NCBI RefSeq assembly: GCF_900206265.1
Contig: NZ_LT907782.1
Location: 186,001-250,000, forward strand
DNA length: 64,000 nt
Direction of reading: 5' to 3'
From: Nitrosomonas ureae
Lineage (GTDB): Bacteria; Pseudomonadota; Gammaproteobacteria; Burkholderiales; Nitrosomonadaceae
This document shows, one piece after another, positions 63,847-64,000 of the stretch (positions are counted from its first letter, which is position 1; the number at the start of each line of letters is the position of its first letter). The notes under the pieces were generated by a model that did not search any database, was not told where the DNA came from, and saw only the letters and a list, made by a program, of their open reading frames with translations. The position numbers and the translations under genes are program-made.

Positions 63847-64000
63847 TTAATCCTCCAGTTTATTCATAATCGCCTTGGCTTTTTCAATATCCTTGGCCTG
63901 AGTGCTTTTATTTCCGCCTGCCAGCAGCAAGACGCTTTGCTGGTTGCGGATAGTGAAATACAGGCGGATGCCGCTGCCAAAGAAACAACGCAGCTCAAAC
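63847..64000 (-). CDS. RelE/HigB-like addiction-module toxin, C-terminal part
   Basis: The last 50 residues of a toxin gene that runs in from beyond the window. It reads FELRCFFGSGIRLYFTIRNQ and then LLLAGGNKSTQAKDIEKAK, matching RelE/Gp49-like toxins of this addiction-module family. It is upstream of and nearly touches the antidote gene, so the pair forms one operon. Confidence 0.9.
   Translation of the reverse strand, partial: FELRCFFGSGIRLYFTIRNQQSVLLLAGGNKSTQAKDIEKAKAIMNKLED

Overview
The window is a chromosomal segment of an ammonia-oxidising betaproteobacterium, most likely a Nitrosomonas. The evidence is a complete amoCAB operon (4272-7343) whose AmoA and AmoB closely match what I remember of Nitrosomonas proteins. 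A betaproteobacterial-type housekeeping set surrounds it, and the tmRNA encodes the tag ANDENYALAA.

Layout. 1-3944: the end of an AddB-like nuclease and a complete AddA-like helicase-nuclease. 4272-7929: amoCAB with a strong terminator, then a rhodanese. 8004-24583: accessory and core genes (APC permease, flavoprotein disulfide reductase, gamma-glutamyltransferase, BON lipoprotein plus DUF1207 outer-membrane protein, methyltransferase, D,D-carboxypeptidase, chemoreceptor, trmB-thiG-thiS, RTX metalloprotease). 25.2-42.2 kb: a layered genomic island ending in the 3' end of the tmRNA gene. 42.2-58.9 kb: core genes (ssrA, gph, ubiG, an MTA/SAH-deaminase-type amidohydrolase, OmpA, a Gld-type ABC operon, mutM, proC, yggT, sixA, a pseudouridine synthase, desaturase, rpmG, rpmB, radC, coaBC, dut). 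58.9-64 kb: an IS30-family element inside IS481-type debris, ffh, a CcsA/YpjD-type gene, an IS5-family element and a toxin-antitoxin pair cut by the window edge.

The island is the most interesting part. Two diverged copies of a ~300-bp sequence (25172-25480 and 34783-35105) each contain, read on the minus strand, a tRNA/tmRNA 3'-end-like core followed by a rho-independent terminator. The second copy shares 15 of 15 bases with the T-arm of ssrA. This fits tandem integration at ssrA, with displaced 3' ends and terminators left as scars. The inner unit (about 34.85-42.23 kb, 7.4 kb) has a tyrosine integrase, an excisionase-like protein, an HUH replication initiator with iteron-like 10-bp repeats, ParDE, and debris of an older integrase and antitoxin.

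Its cargo is a compact three-gene operon (35285-37124). All three proteins resemble the dCTP deaminase/dUTPase (DCD) fold. Only the third keeps the catalytic Glu and active-site Arg equivalents. The first has Ala and the second Arg at the Glu position, and the second also has a membrane helix and a tandem-repeat tail. I propose this as a candidate undescribed nucleotide-metabolism or defence-like system, possibly a heteromeric DCD complex. That function is inference. The core genome has its own canonical dut at 58422, so the island set is not the housekeeping enzyme.

The outer unit (25.2-34.8 kb) carries a Sel1 protein, an orphan HigA-type antitoxin, a truncated Fic gene, an exported protein with NlpC/P60-like Cys and His motifs, a stress-type coiled-coil protein, a DUF4202 protein, and a multicopper oxidase paired with a mono-haem c-type protein.
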